A stretch of DNA of 64,000 nucleotides. It comes from Owenia fusiformis (lineage: Eukaryota; Annelida; Polychaeta; Sabellida; Oweniidae). Position 1 is the first letter of the stretch. Each line of letters starts with the position of its first letter. The stretch lies in the NCBI GenBank assembly GCA_903813345.2, contig CAIIXF020000001.1, positions 26,093,915 to 26,157,914 on the forward strand, read 5' to 3'. A model generated the notes under the pieces. It saw nothing but the letters and a program-made list of their open reading frames with translations, ran no database searches and was not told the DNA's origin. The position numbers and the translations under genes were made by a program. Of this stretch, positions 26,191 through 39,669 are shown in pieces.

Positions 26191-26564
26191 GGGGGGGGGG
26201 TGTATAGAGATATTGTATATCGTATAAGAGGCTGAAAATTTATTGTATATTGTGTAAGAGGGGGCAAAATTTATCGTATATGGTATAAGAGGTGTAAAAA
26301 ATATCGTATATGGTATAATAGAAAATATATGGTATCTAGAATTAAAGAAGGCTAATTATGAAGAAATTGTACCCCAAAGTTCCCCATTGTGCCATACTGT
26401 AACCGTGTTGGAAAAACATGTAAAAGTAGTCTCTCTAATTAGTTCCACATTCCAGGTCAATCAATACTGTTAGTTTAGAGAAAATCCTTCTCAAACTAAG
26501 AGTTTTGTGCCCTTTTCATTCAAATTTTCACAGGAGGTGTTAAATATAGTCTCAAATAAGAATC

Positions 26565-26990
26565 ATGCCCGATGATCAGAAGAAATGAATGGAGGGGGAG
26601 TAGATCTAGCTGATTTTCGGTAGAAAATTCAACAAATCTTGAAGATTTATTTTTATAAGAGAAAGTTTACAATTGAATGGCTAAATGAATAGACGCAGTG
26701 GACGGGGGAATATGTTAGGTCTTCTTGGATTTTTTTTGAACTCTGGAGTTCTAAAATAAAAGATCTATTAAAAAAGTGCAGCGTCGCCAACGTGCAAATG
26801 CCAATTTTTTGCTATAAATCAACCAACAGGGGTCTACACGACCTGTAATAAATACTCGTAAGTGAAGTAATTATCACAAAACTATTGTCATCATTGGTTT
26901 TGTAAAACATGTTACCATACGTTATATAAAAAGTAATCGAAAGTTATTAAAATTGAACGGAGGGGGGAGTAATGTGTCTATAAGACAAAT
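26565..26990 (+). repeat. Left arm of long inverted repeat
   Basis: Roughly 80% identical by eye to the reverse complement of 49,230-49,665. Shared words include TCTTCTTGGATTTTTTTTGA, GCCAACGTGCAAATGCCAA and AAATTGAACGGAGGGGGGAG. Each arm carries GAACGGAGGGGGGAGTA-like sequence near both of its own ends. Confidence 0.85.
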
Positions 26991-27099
26991 GAAAACTTCC
27001 ATTAACTCCACATGTCCCCATTTTTCACTTTTCAGAGTTGTAACATCAAGTTACTGCCCCGGCGAAAAAGCATGGAATAATTCCTGATTATTCGTGAAT

Positions 27100-29180
27100 T
27101 ATTCATCAATATTCATGTAAAATATTCATGAATAATCCACCAATGAAGAATAATTATTCATGAACTATTCATGAATATGCGTGATCATCAATTTGGACAC
27201 TTCCCCAAAATTCTTCAAAACTGAATTACTGGAATATTCATGAATAAACTTTCAAGGACCCGTGAAGAATAAACAAGAACAAAAAAGAAAGAAATATCAA
27301 GGAATTTTTGAAGAATAAACATGAATTTATATTCCTTTTTATTCTTCACATTCTGATTCAGCAAAAATCATGAATTCTTCAAGCATATGCTTGAACATCA
27401 ATTTGGATATTCTTCATTATTCTTCAAAATCCTTCTATGTTCATCATTTATTACTCATTTTTCATCATATGATAACTAGCACACCTGCCATGAATTATTC
27501 AAGAATAAAGATGAATAAAAATTTTAATTGTCGTGGAATTTTATAAGAATAAAGAAGGAGAAATTTTTATGAATCTTTAAGAATACACAAGAATGAGCAT
27601 TCATGATTTTTGACGAATAAACAAGAATTAATATTCTTCTTTATTCTTCAAATTTCTAGTAAGCAAATTCATGAATTATTCAAGCATATGCTTGAACATC
27701 AATTTGGACATTCTTCATTATTCTTCACAATCCTTCTATGTTCATCATTTATTCCCCAAATTTTCATCATATGATAACTTGCTCACCTGCCATGAATTAT
27801 TAAAGAATAAAGATGAATAGAAATCCTGATTATCAGGAATTTTTTAAGAATAAAGAAGGAGAAATCTTTATGAATCTTTAAGAATACACAAGAATAAACG
27901 TTCATGATTTTTGACGAATAAACAAGAATTAATATTCTTCTTTATTCTTCAAATTTCTAGTAAGCAAATTCATGAATTATTCAAGCATATGCTTGAACAT
28001 CAATTTGGACATTCTTCATTATTCTTCACAATCCTTCTATATTCATCATTTATTCCCCAAATTTTCATCATATGATAACTTGCTCACCTGCCATGAATTA
28101 TTGAAGAATAAAGATGAATAGAAATCCTGATTATCAGGAATTTTTTAAGAATAAAGAAGGAGAAATCTTTATGAATCTTTAAGAATACACAAGAATAAAC
28201 ATTCATGATTTTTACGAATAAACAAGAATTAATATTCTTCTTTATTCTTCAAATTTCTAGTAAGCAAATTCATGAATTATTCAAGCATATGCTTGAACAT
28301 CAATTTGGACATTCTTCATTATTCTTCACAAACCTTCTATGTTCATCATTTATTCCCCAAATTTTCATCATATGATTACTTGCTCACCTGCCATGAATTA
28401 TTAAAGAATAAAGATGAATAGATTATCAGAATTTTTTAAGAATAAAGAAGGAAAAATCGTCATGAATCTCTAAGAATAAACAAGAATAAACATTCTCGTT
28501 TTTGAAGAATATATATTAATAAATATTCTTCTTTATTCTTCAAATTTCTAGGAAGCAAATTCAAGAATTATTCAAGCATATGCTTGGACATCAATTTTGA
28601 TATTCTTCAATATTCTTCACAATCCCTCTATGTTCATGATTTATTCCTCAATTTTCATCATATGATAACTTGACACTTTCCATGAATTATTCAAGAATAA
28701 AGATCCTTATTATCAGGGATTTCTTAAGAATAAATGAGAAATCTTCATGAATAAACATTCATGTTTTTGATGAATAAACAAGAATTAATATTCTTCTTTA
28801 TTCTTCAAATTTCTAATCAAATTGATGAATTATTCAAGCATATGCTTGAAAACTAATTCTTAAATATTCATCGGTAATTCTTCAATTTTCAAACTTCCAG
28901 TCACTATTGAGTTCCCAAGAATAAAGATGAATAAACATTCAGGATTATTATTATCACTTTAGAATAATGAAGAATAAATTCTTCATGAATAAACAAGGAT
29001 TCCTTTATGATTTTTAAGAATGAAAATATTTTAAAGAATAAATGATAAAAACTTACCTCATTTCTTTTTACTGAGTTATTCATGTATATGCATCATGGGT
29101 AGTAATCAGAAAATGCTTCATTATGCATCACCTCAATTTTTTATCTGATGTTTGCACTTTCCCTGAGTTTCTCAAGAATA
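27100..29180. repeat. Left subterminal repeat array (about 300-bp unit)
   Basis: The marker CAAGCATATGCTTGAACATC recurs at spacing close to 300 bp (about 27,380, 27,680, 27,980, 28,280, then more diverged near 28,570 and 28,835), with AAGAATAAAGAAGGAGAAAT and TTCATCATATGATAACTTG in each unit. About six units; the outer ones are more diverged. Confidence 0.85.
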
Positions 29181-29345
29181 AATATGAATAAAGAATAAAC
29201 AATTCAATTGAAGTTACATAGAACTGCTTTATATTATTCTTAACAAATACTGTCAAACTACAAAATGAGTGTCCTTCTACAGGAAAGTTACAAAGTTACA
29301 AATACAAGTGTCTTGTCAAGTTGCAAATACAAGTGTCTTACGCAT

Positions 29346-31871
29346 CTACATTCTATTTTTTAAGCGTAATGCCTTTTGAATGTTAGCAATTTTTTCCTTC
29401 GTAATTTTTGGAGAAGTCTTACAATGTCTTTCCACTAAAGTTAGCACTCTGTTAACATTAGTCTGGTCTAGTGGGGGTCTAGAGCTCTCTGAACGACTTG
29501 ATTTTTTCCCGGTGACACTATGGAGTATCAACTCTTCTTCTGTGAAAAAATAGCTTACCAGCTTTTTTGTCACTGAACGGACATCACTTGCTGGTAGATG
29601 CTTAATAACATCATAAGCAATGTCATTTTCGTCCATATGCATTGCTTTTCTTATTTCAGCAACTTGGTTCTCGAGGTCCTTTACTCTCCTCTTTAGGCTT
29701 CTAATAGTTCTAGCAGACCTATATTGAAATAAATTGGAGACATTCAAAATCACAGGTATTTTTTCATACTTTTTTCTGAAAGGTAAACATGGTCATGCAG
29801 GGGTTTCAATAAATATGTTTTCAACAGGCTTTTTTGGCGATTTCAATAGGCTGGAACTTATTTCACCAAAATTGCTAAGGACAATGAATTTTTTTCTCAA
29901 TATTTGAACAGGCATACTTGTGATTTTTTGCCGTCTGCCTGACTCATTATGAAAAGGCCAGAGGGATTAAAGAAGTAGTTTAAGTAAACCTCTTTCAGTA
30001 ACTAGTAATTTATGCTTGAGTTAACAACGTGAAATAAATAGGTAAAAATTATCTTACTTGTTCCCAGAGTTTGGGGGATTTTCTTCTTCCAAGTCTTTCA
30101 ATGAATGCTCATCTTGGTTGGTTTTAATTTTTTCCCTTGATGCCTTTGCAGATCTGTTATAAATAAATTGGTGGCATATTTAAAATCTGAGGCATATTTT
30201 AATTTTATACTTTATTTCTGAAAGGTGAAACATGGTCATGCAGGAGTTTCAATAAATATGTTTTTAATAGACCTTTTGGCAATTTTAATAGGATTTCACT
30301 AAAATTGGTAATTTCTCAAAATTTGAACAGGCTTAATTGTGATTTGAAATGGTTTTTTGCCATCTGCCTTTGACTCATGGTCAAAATGGCAGAGGGAATT
30401 CTTTGAAGTATGGTAGTTAACTTAAAGGGGCAATAAGGCTTGTAGAGAGAAAATAGGAAAATTTCAACTTTTTCTGAGCTATCAAGGCAACATTTGGCTT
30501 AACATCTTCTTTGACATACCTATTTTCTTAAAATGTATGGATAAACTATCAATTTCAGCATTAAGAAGTGTAAATTCAGTTCAAAGCTAAATGGGACGTC
30601 CACTTTTATATTTTTAAGATCCACCATGTTTCAAGAGGAATATCAGCTGAAATAATGTTTATCTAGAGACTAGCGGGTTTCATTGTAGATAATAAAAATA
30701 GATGTTAGTCTTGATGAAGTATCCAAACTTAAATATATTTTGACACTGGTCCATGATCGTTAAATAGCCCCTCTGCACTAATTGTTGCACCTAAATTATG
30801 CTTGACTTAACAACATGAAATAAATAGGTAAAAATTATCTTACGTGTTCTCAGAGGCTGAGGCATTTTCAGAGGCTGAGGCATTTTCTGGCGAACTAGCC
30901 ATATCATCTGTGTCACTCGATGAATGCTCATCTGTCATGTCTGTCTCCCTGTCCCCGGCATCTTCAATGCAACCACCTCGGTTGCGTGCGATGTTACCCC
31001 AATATGCCTTGATTAGACATATAATCTCATCTTGGGTTAAATTCTCATCAATGTACTTATCTGTCTTTTTGGCAGCTTGTACAAGCTCTGCATCGGACAA
31101 TGATGCTAAAATAATAAGAGAAATTTCTCAGTCTAAAACTCAATCAGTCTCTAACTATAATGTTAGCCTGTAAGCGCAAGTCTTCAGTGATCAAAATAGA
31201 ATAAAATCAACAACCCCAAAATTTTACGGGTGACAAAGTTTTTCATCCGTCAAAATAACCTACCTGTCAATATTTCGACAGATTAAAATTAGTTCCCTTC
31301 GAATGATGACCTGCAGGCCCTTAGCCAGGATTTGCCAAGGGGGGGTTCACTTTTCAGAAAAATTCCAGGGGGGTTCACGTTGACAAAGTTGACCCAAAAT
31401 CACATGAAAATGCTCAGAATGGTGATGCATGATTTTGAAAGAATGTTTGGCCAGGGGGGGGTCCGAACCGAATCGACCCCCCCCCCTGGCTACGGGCCTG
31501 ACCAAAAGGTCAAAAGTCAATCACACGAGTCGCAACTGACAGAGAGAGAAAAGTTGTTGGGCCAAATGTGTTACAGGGCCTCAATTAATGTGCCTTTATG
31601 TCATTAAAAGGCCTTTAAGGGCCTCATTTTTAAAGAAACTGACCCTAAATTTTCAAAATTTTGAATTCTAACAGTCTTGCTTACCTCCGATCCCCAAGCA
31701 AATAGCGTCGTGTTCTTTAGCTTTCTTTCCAGCACCAAATCTACAAACGACAAATTCACCTAGTTCTGGGCATGTTCCTTTAGATCTATTGACAAGATTC
31801 CTGGCAGGCTCGATACTTTGTGTAAAATCTTCCACCCAAAGTAGCAATAAATAGTCTGTTTTCTCCGCCAT
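29346..31871 (-). CDS. BEN-domain protein encoded in the large transposon (305 aa)
   Basis: Four exons: 31685-31871 (ATG, MAEKTDYLLLLWVEDFTQSI), 30844-31105, 30058-30153 and 29346-29718 (stop TAG). Phases chain cleanly. Residues 1-65 form a compact conserved-looking domain (CPELGEFVVCRF). Next comes an acidic serine-rich linker with an 8-residue direct repeat (SASEN ASASEN), then a coiled coil (RTIRSLKRRVKDLENQVAEI). The C-terminal part, with TEEELILHSVTGKK and VNRVLTLVERHC, matches the pattern of BEN domains, which bind DNA or chromatin. The start ATG has upstream in-frame sequence, but MAEK begins the protein-like part. It diverges from the transposase gene. It could be a DNA-binding accessory protein that recognises the element's own repeats; that is inference. 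Confidence 0.75.
31314..31501. mobile_element. Complete MITE with CAGGCCCKTAGCCAGG termini
   Basis: The left terminus CAGGCCCTTAGCCAGG and right terminus CCTGGCTACGGGCCTG are inverted repeats with one mismatch. The interior contains two G runs next to GTTCAC/GTCC motifs and TTTTGAAAGAATGTTTGGCC. About 188 bp, in the first intron of the BEN gene. Partial copies at 9,342 and 25,239. Confidence 0.85.
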
Positions 31872-32329
31872 CTTCTTCGAAAATTCGCGCGTCTGAAGAT
31901 TGACGTAATGAAATATTAACCAATCAGCAGCAATGATGCTGTACCCAGGATGCATCGGGGAAGTGAAAGAAAATGGCAAAATTTACTCTGTGATTTTGTA
32001 TCGGATTTGTTAAATATTATTATTGATGTGCATACAAACGTAAATGTTATCCTATTTTCGGTATAAATACGTACAAAACTACAGTATAATAAGAGTAAAA
32101 CAGTCTGATTTATGGAATTTACATTAAAAGTAAAGGCGCGACGGTGTAATTTCGTTTAGTTGAGGTTTCAATTTAGACAGATTAACTACTTCCGGCAAAT
32201 CCGTAAAAACAATTTTAGATCAATATTTTGATTAAAAATAACAAATCAGGTTAGTAAATTCAATCTATTTCCATGCATAGATGCCGGCAAGATTATTTTT
32301 TAGAAGGATAGCTCAATATTATATTATTC

Positions 32330-32715
32330 AGATGGGACGGTCCCCTCGAAAAAAATCAAATTTAAAATTTACGTCAACGATCACGAGTCGGGGGGGGGGG
32401 GGGTGCCGCTGAGACTCAAAATATCTACCCACATCTTGGGATTTTGTTCTCTAAAAATGAACCCGGTTTTCTTTCAAAAATAGACCCACTTCAAGGTAAT
32501 TTTTAAAACACAAGACCCACTTCCGGCGATTTTTTTCAAAAACAATACCCAGTTTTAGGATTTTTCCAAAAATAGACCCATCTCTAGGGATTTTTTCCCA
32601 GATTTTTTTTATCAAAATGAAACCTCAATCTAGGGTTTTTTCTTCAAAATGGGACCCACACCTAGGGATTTGGCGAAAGAGTGACCCATTTTAGTGGCAC
32701 GTCCCCATATATTAC
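32330..32715. repeat. Degenerate repeat of AGACCCA / AGGGATTTT units
   Basis: About eight diverged units of 32-38 bp with the pattern CAAAAATAGACCCA followed by TTTAGGGATTTTT, starting with a 13-G run near 32,390 and ending near GGCACGTCCCCATA. Non-coding dispersed repeat. Confidence 0.6.
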
Positions 32716-33509
32716 TCGAGTCTCTAGCTTACAGCTAGATGTAACTTGATTGATTTCGTATGTTTTCCTGAAAAAATGTCATACACGCACCTTGAACTCA
32801 TTTTTAATAGTTTCTATAAATATTTATAAGAATATTAATCATATTGATGTAGAAGCTTTGCTTGTCTGAATTTGGTAGTTTAGAGAATACAACACCAAGA
32901 AAATGCATGCTGGTGGCTCCCAGAGGGTATACACATTTTTCACCAAGTGCTTTTTTCATCTCCAATCAAATTGCAGGATTCGATCACGTGAACAATCATG
33001 GGCACATGCTCTCTCAGTGCTGCGCATGCGCAGAGTTAAATTTGAAATCGTGGGAATGGCGCTTACATCAGTTCAACATCGTCATTTCAAACCTATGGTA
33101 ATACTATTGAAGTTACTCGATCCATACTTGTAAAGAATACTCATAAAACTACAGTGAAAATTTGGAGATCCATTTCAACGGCAAATTGAGGCCTGTTTAT
33201 AAAATTTGTTTTCGAACGTGCTAATATGATAGGGCATCTTTGGGGAATCTCCCCCCTGGCCAACACGGTAAAATACCGAATGGCGAAAAAAGCGAACGCA
33301 TTCCGTTCGGTCTTTGCACGCGATTGCCGTTTATGTCACGCATTTGGTACAAAATATGTGTATATATCACTCATTTGTTTCGAAAATATTCACATCTACT
33401 ATATATATTTTGCAAGTGGATCCAAGAGACCAAGTGGGCAAGTAAATTATTTTGCAGGGGTGGCATGATACACAGATTTCAATTTTGTATATAGTGAATT
33501 CCCAGTGAT

Positions 33510-33890
33510 TGATTTCAGTACAGTAAAACTGTCATAGTGAACACCTCTTTAGTGAAGATCTGTGCCCAGTGACATGCCTCTACTCTATTGAACACCTGTG
33601 TATATTATAGTGAACACCGATTCCGTCCCAGTCAGTGAGTTCAGTACAGTAAAAATATCCTAATGAACACCTCTTTAGTGAAGATCTGTGCCCAGTGAAA
33701 ACATGCGTCTACTCTATTGAACACCTGTGTATAGTGAACACCAATTCCCAGTACAGTAAAACTGTCATAATGAACATCTCTTTAGTGAAATACTGTGCCC
33801 AGCGAACATATGAGTATACTCTATTGAACACCTGTGTGTAAGCGAACACCAATTCCCAGCCAGTGATTTCAGTAACTTTTAGAGGGGATT
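33510..33890. repeat. Tandem repeat, about 130-bp unit, three copies
   Basis: CAGTAAAACTGTCATAGTGA then ACACCTCTTTAGTGAAGATC and CTCTATTGAACACCTGTGT recur at about 33,520, 33,650 and 33,755. It directly abuts a pogo/Tc1-type MITE that shares the CAGTAAAA start. Confidence 0.75.
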
Positions 33891-33897
33891 GTACCTA

Positions 33898-34357
33898 CAG
33901 TAAAATCTGTCTAATCCAAGGGACCAGCTCAGAGCGTTCGGATTAGGAGGTGTTCACATTTTGAGGTTTTGCATTTGCAAGATTTGGGTTTTTGAAGAAA
34001 TAGAAACAAATTCTCAATAAATATTATAGTTCTTTTGACTACTTAGCTTTGGCATTAGAGTGACATAAAAATATGATTCAAATGAATTTAGTCATCCTAG
34101 AAAGCCCCACCAACAGTGAGATCGTTCAAGTTTTTTTCAAATATTTGATCAATTTATGGAACATGTGATATTTTATGTGTTCAGATTAGATAGGTTAATT
34201 TTCAAACATGACTGTTCACTGTCAAAATTGGGAGATGTTCATATTTCAAGTTTTTTAAACATTTGAGTCAATGGATGGGAGAAAAAACGGGACCAAAAAA
34301 TGTTCAAATTGGGAGGTGTTCGGATTAGCCAAGTGTTCAGATATACAGGTTTTACTG
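33898..34357. mobile_element. pogo/Tc1-type MITE (460 bp)
   Basis: The termini CAGTAAAATCTGTCTAATCC and the inverted ATACAGGTTTTACTG are flanked by TA on each side (33,896-33,897 and 34,358-34,359). The interior repeats the words GGTGTTCA and GATTAG. No open frame. Confidence 0.8.
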
Positions 34358-34404
34358 TACTACAATTGTTTTCAATCTTTTGGAGGAAAGTGTACATCAT
34401 TCCA

Positions 34405-36540
34405 GAGAAATGACAGATGCACTGTATATACAGTGATCGCCTACTATTAAAAGTGCGTGATCAAAGACTCGACAAGATGCGCAAAATTCAAATATTTTGT
34501 AACGGTTACTTTTAAAAGATTTATTTGTGTTTATATTACAGGCTACTGGTGATTCAATTAGGTTTTGTAGGCACAAGAACACCCATATGCTTTGAGAAAT
34601 ATATATTAGTTTGACCATTTTTCGTATATGTTATTGATTTTACAATTTAAAGATATAAATGCGATACAATATGTGTTATTTTATTTAAAAAGCTTGAAAA
34701 TATCAAAAACAATAGAACATTTTTACTCTCTTTAATTTTTTATACTTAGGTAGGGTCTTGGACTTCCATTTGACCATGATGAAATTCACGTTTCCCCTTC
34801 AATAACATGGAATAAATATTTTAACACAGAAACGAATGGATCAGCCAATAGCGTGAGTTTCAGCAAACCATACACCCATATCTATATGCTTTTCAAGAGA
34901 AGAAAATGGGGATCTCGCAAAATGTATGTCCAAACTGATTCAGTCAATTAAATGGTCACTGTGTGTGTGTTCATTTTGTTTTTCTGCCTAGATTTGAATA
35001 CATTACCATTAAATGATATATACACTGAACCTCTAGAACCTGCTAAGTGAAACACCTCTTGAAGCGTAACACCTTACAAGTGGAACCGTTTTTTAAGTTC
35101 CATTTTAGTCCATTTATTTTACGCCTCTGATCCCAAAGTATGAGAACTATACACCTTGGCATCCAAGATGATTGTCGAATTGTAATGTAATTGTAATTGT
35201 AATAAAATCTGAATTGTACATTATCTATTTCATTGGGGAGTTAAATCATTCTTTTGCAGCAAGGTATCAATAAGTAATGTAATGACGTAATAACCTTCAG
35301 TAGATGCCAGTAGTCAGTTCCCAGTTTCACCACGAGGTGGCTAACTTGGGTCATATATAAATGACAGGTATAAGGGAAAACTCCTCTTAGGTATTCAATA
35401 TTCAGTAGATTTATTGATCAATTTTCAACTAAGGTCTATAAGTGATTAGCTTGAGAATTTTAGAATTGTATGTAATCGAATGCAAAATAAACGACCAGTG
35501 AGCGTTTTTTAGAGAAACTCTACAAAATGTGAAATAAATACCATGCTATTATCTCTAATGACAGAGTTATGTGGATCGATATGGGACCGAGTAAAAGTTC
35601 CAGTTTAGGCTTTGCTCAGAGGGGTATCATCTCAGATTAACTGGTGGACACTATTGGAGAATGAGAGTCTATTGTAATTTCAGAATCATTTATTGTCATT
35701 TCATTACTAATTGATATTCTCGTTCTATTGCAATTTCATTGGTAATTTTATTTGATTTTGTAGCAGTTGTTGAATCAGAGATTCTGGATGATTTCATTCG
35801 ATTATTGTCAATCACTGAAATTGTCATGAATTCATCACTTTCTACAAGTATGTGTTTATTTATTGATTTCACTTCATTTGGTATTATTCCAGAGAAATTT
35901 CTTGTTATCATTCTAGATTTGCTCTATTTTCAGTAATCTTTCTCATCTTCATCTCTTCTTCTTCATGATGTTCTACAAGGTGGTTTATAATGATTTGAAA
36001 TTTAGGAGTTTGTAATGAATGACAGTAAAATCATGTAAACCCAACCACTCTGAAATGCAAAGAACATATCATTAGAATCCACATGGTAAAATCACCCACT
36101 TGGCTGATCATAAATTGTTTTCATAACATCCTTCTTACTCGATACTGAAGGGGAGTTGGAACGTCTGATATGCATGTAATGTTAAGTATTATGTATATTA
36201 ACCATAAGCATGTTGGTTTTGTGGTTTTGGTAATCTAAAAACAGAAAATTTGGTGAAATATACATTTTCATTCGGCGGGTTTTTTGATTTTGCTTCATTT
36301 ATTAACTCAGTTCAGGTATTTCGGTTGAACCAATCACCGAATCCTGTTACCAAATGAATCTTGAGTCTCTTATACAGCATATGGAATACCATCTGTAGGT
36401 AAAATGTCATTAAGGTGGTAAAGAAAAGAGAAACAAACATACCTTTCCTCCGACATTTCGAATTTTGCGCATCTTGTCGAGTCTTTGATCACGCACTTTT
36501 AATAGTAGGCGATCACTGTACATACAGTGAGGTGACACAC
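34405..36540. mobile_element. Inverted arms around 2 kb of spacer
   Basis: About 80 bp at 34,420-34,490 (GTGATCGCCTACTATTAAAA, then GACTCGACAAGATGCGCAAA) recurs inverted at 36,462-36,535 with very few differences. Next to each arm is a CACTGTAYRTACAGTG palindrome. The 2 kb between has no supported gene. Probably the ends of a non-autonomous element; the exact boundaries are uncertain. Confidence 0.6.
35290..35410 (+). repeat. Short dispersed element with CCACNAGGTGG core, copy 1
   Basis: It shares CAGTAGATGCCAGTAGTCAG, TTTCACCACGAGGTGGCTAA and a GGGTCA end with copies at 40,185-40,290 (inverted) and 52,943-53,045. The palindromic CCAC-N2-GGTGG heart is kept in all three. Confidence 0.65.
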
Positions 36541-38355
36541 TGTTATGGGAACTGGTCATATCAGATGTTCCCAAGCTTTTCGTCCAGAAGAGGTCACTTC
36601 CCAGGATTATAGATGAACCCTTGGCCAATCAATGATATAGTTTACATAAGAGAAGTATGACTGTATGAATTCTGGGATATTCCTGTTTTGTTGAGACAGG
36701 TGAGAATAAAATTAACCCTTTGCAAATTTGATCAATACTGCCTCCAATCATCCAATACTTGGCTCAGTTAAAATAGTTGATTTATATTTGAATTCGATAA
36801 TAACATTTAAAAATTAAATGTGTAGTAGTAATACTTTAGTACCTCTTATTAATTAATGTATAATATTACAACATACATAATGATGTAGGCAATTTGTTTC
36901 ATAAAAATCTAAAAGTAAAATTCATAATTTAAATTTACCCTCTGTGAGCCCCAAAATTTTAGAAAATGCATTTTCTTGGTGATGTATTTTCTAAACTACC
37001 TCTGAATTTAGATATTTCAAAATTTCTTTTCGGAAAAACATTCAAACTCAATGGATCCGCCATTTATACACCTCAGTGACCTCATTCGCAGAAAAATGGT
37101 GGCCATTTTAAAATGAAATTTCGTTTTGCGAAATTAAATGCTAAATACACTCGATTAAGACGGGGATATGAGCTGATTTTCTGCAAATGTATGCATAAAG
37201 GTATGTTTCATATAATAATGACGAAACAACTGTGCGTGGTCACCATGCATTGGCAAATATTGAATACCACAGCTGCTGTAACAGTGGCTCAAAGCCAGAT
37301 CATAGAGAAGGCTTTGGAACTAAGTAACCCATATAGATCTAGCCAATATATGGGGGTTGGTTTATATCCTTTCTTTGAGGTGCTTTAATGTCACCTAGGT
37401 GGTCTCTAGTGCTGGTTTTGTCTCTTGTACATTTAGTTTTGCGATTAGCTACTCTTGTGGTTTGTAGAGTCCTTTTTTGTTTTATATAAAATCCTGTACA
37501 GGTTGGCTAAGATCATATTCATAACTGCGATTGTTATTCACATTGTCGTGCAGCCATTTCAAAAAAATATGAGACATCTCATATCAAATCATATCTCATT
37601 CGAAGCGTCTTGTTATTCTTTAACTTTCTTATCACTAACGAATCGTATACAAACAATTAGACAAAATAGTGATATATATTCAATATTGGTGGAAGGCTGT
37701 CCAAATCTGAATGTGCTTCTGTGATCCGAGAAATGTGAAGTCAGCATTACAATTATATTTGAATACACAGGATCCCAGAACAAGATTCGGTGTCTCATCT
37801 TGAGGAATATTTATTGAGCTTCTGATCCCTACTACAAAAGAATTTTGCTGGCATCTATGTTTCCATGTACGTTTTTACTGAAAATACATGTCGCATTTCT
37901 AAATTGACTTTTTCCTAGAAATTCAAAATTTTGAACCTTAGTCTACAGCACATACAGGGAACAGATAGTACACTGACTGAAATTCTCTCTGTACCCAGTA
38001 GGTAAATTTTGTTCGGTGTACTAAAACTATCTGTTCCCAGGCCTATGGTCTACACAGCCCTAAAGGCTAGAGTTGGAGGAAATGTAAGTTGGTAGTCGAC
38101 TTTTTGTGATTTTGATGTCATTTCTGCATTTCACAATCCACAATCGTGTGATTCATAATTGAAAATTAACATGTGACTCTATTGAGCGTTGCAACAAAAT
38201 TCACCCTGACCTTTACACCAGATTCAAATTTGTCCCACTCACTTTCGATTTATATTTCTCACATGACAAAACAATAATCAAAATCAAAAAAGTAGGAGAT
38301 ATATCTAATTTGGTAAATTTTGTATCAGGATTTCCCATCACAAAAAATAATGACT
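36541..38355. other. Spacer inside the large transposon
   Basis: AT-rich, with open frames of at most about 90 codons that lack any recognisable feature. A polypurine/polypyrimidine imbalance or a repeat with a clear period was not seen. It may hold the 5' untranslated exon and promoter of the plus-strand transposase gene, but no such exon could be fixed. Confidence 0.4.
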
Positions 38356-39669
38356 GCAGACTTGCCAACCTAAAATGAAAAATTTGCGTGAGATTTTCAA
38401 AAAATTGCGGTACTTTTACATGAGAGTTCTCCAAAATACGGTAGTTTTTGCGGGAGATTTTTGAAAAAACTAGAGTTTTTTACGCGCGATTTTTGAAAAA
38501 CTGGAGTTTTTAAGGGAGAGTAGTTTTTAAGTAAATTTTATAAAAAGTGGTAGTTTTTGCGGGAGATTTTTGAAAAAACGGAAGGTTTTGCGGAGGATTT
38601 TTTAAAATACAGGAGTTTTGCGGGAGATTTTTGAAAAACGGGTGTTTTTGTGGGAGATTTTAAAAACGGCGATTTTTATGGGAGATTTTTGAAAAAAGGG
38701 AGTTTTTACGGGAGAGTTTTGATAAAACAGGAGTTTTCGTGGGAGAGTTTTGAAAAAACGGCAGTTTATGTGGGAGAGTTTTGAAAAAAACGGCAGTTTT
38801 TGCGGGATATGATTTTGAAAATAAACGGAAGTTTTTGTGGTAGACTTTTGACAAACGGTAGTTTTTGCGGGAGATTTTTGAAGAAACTGTAGTTGTTGCG
38901 GAAGAAAAAATGGGAGGAGCAGATTTTATTATTCTAGAAGCTGATTAAACATGCGTAAAATGCATGGGGCGTGCTACCACTGATCATATCAGACTAAATC
39001 ATGCAAAGTATGCAAACTATAGACTCTAAAAAGTAGTTCTTATCATTTCCATCCCGTTTTGAACGATATCGCCGATTCATACATGAATCTGTGACATTAA
39101 GGATGCAGTACAGGGTTAGCGTAGCTTACGTTCCAGATATTAGATTATGCTCATATTTTTCGCACTGTATCACAATGATGTTATCATTAGCCAAGTGCAA
39201 TATAAAGAGGACTGACCAGCTGGTTACTACAAGATAAATTATTTACATTGACGGAATTTTTGAAAAAGATTTCTATGCATTTTTCATTTTCGGGTCACAG
39301 TTTCTTCATAAATATTGACTATGTCCAATAGAAACTTCATCTACCGACAGAAATATAAACCATCTATATTACGGATCCATAAAAATGATAAATGGCATGC
39401 AAACAGTTAAAAATGTATAAACATATATAAAATGTGCAAACAGATAAGAAAATTGTTGAAAAAATGAAACGGTCCCCGAGTTTGCAAAATGTAACGCCCA
39501 ATGCGGAAATCGAACCGAAGACCTTTCGTTCCCAAGAGAGATTTTAGTAGAAATACGGTACGGGAGTGTTTACGGGAGAAAACGGTACAGGAGTTTTGTT
39601 ATTTTTTACGGAAAAACAAAAAATTTACGGGAGATTCCCGTAAAAAAACGGGAGGTTGGCAAGTCTGGA
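38356..39669. mobile_element. MITE-like element with AGACTTGCCAACCT termini and tandem interior
   Basis: The left terminus AGACTTGCCAACCT and right terminus AGGTTGGCAAGTCT are exact inverted repeats. From 38,370 to 38,900 about 14 diverged units of 30-45 bp (GCGGGAGATTTTTGAAAAA, then ACGGTAGTTTTT) occur. Inverted-sense relatives of that unit also appear at 39,540-39,650. Non-coding. Confidence 0.75.

Noticed and set aside
25553-26227. Long repetitive open frames on both strands (VVVNVVNWRL, NHIYHYQAAI, TTFTTTKRQL types)
   Set aside because: They result from a 30-bp minisatellite whose length is a multiple of three; several frames are open at once and no start, splice or codon signal exists.
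31332-31607. 91-codon plus-strand frame
   Set aside because: It lies on a MITE with G runs and is antisense within an intron of the BEN gene.
38660-38854. 64-codon frame with a repeated SKxSxKN pattern
   Set aside because: Product of the degenerate tandem unit inside the 38,356-39,669 element.
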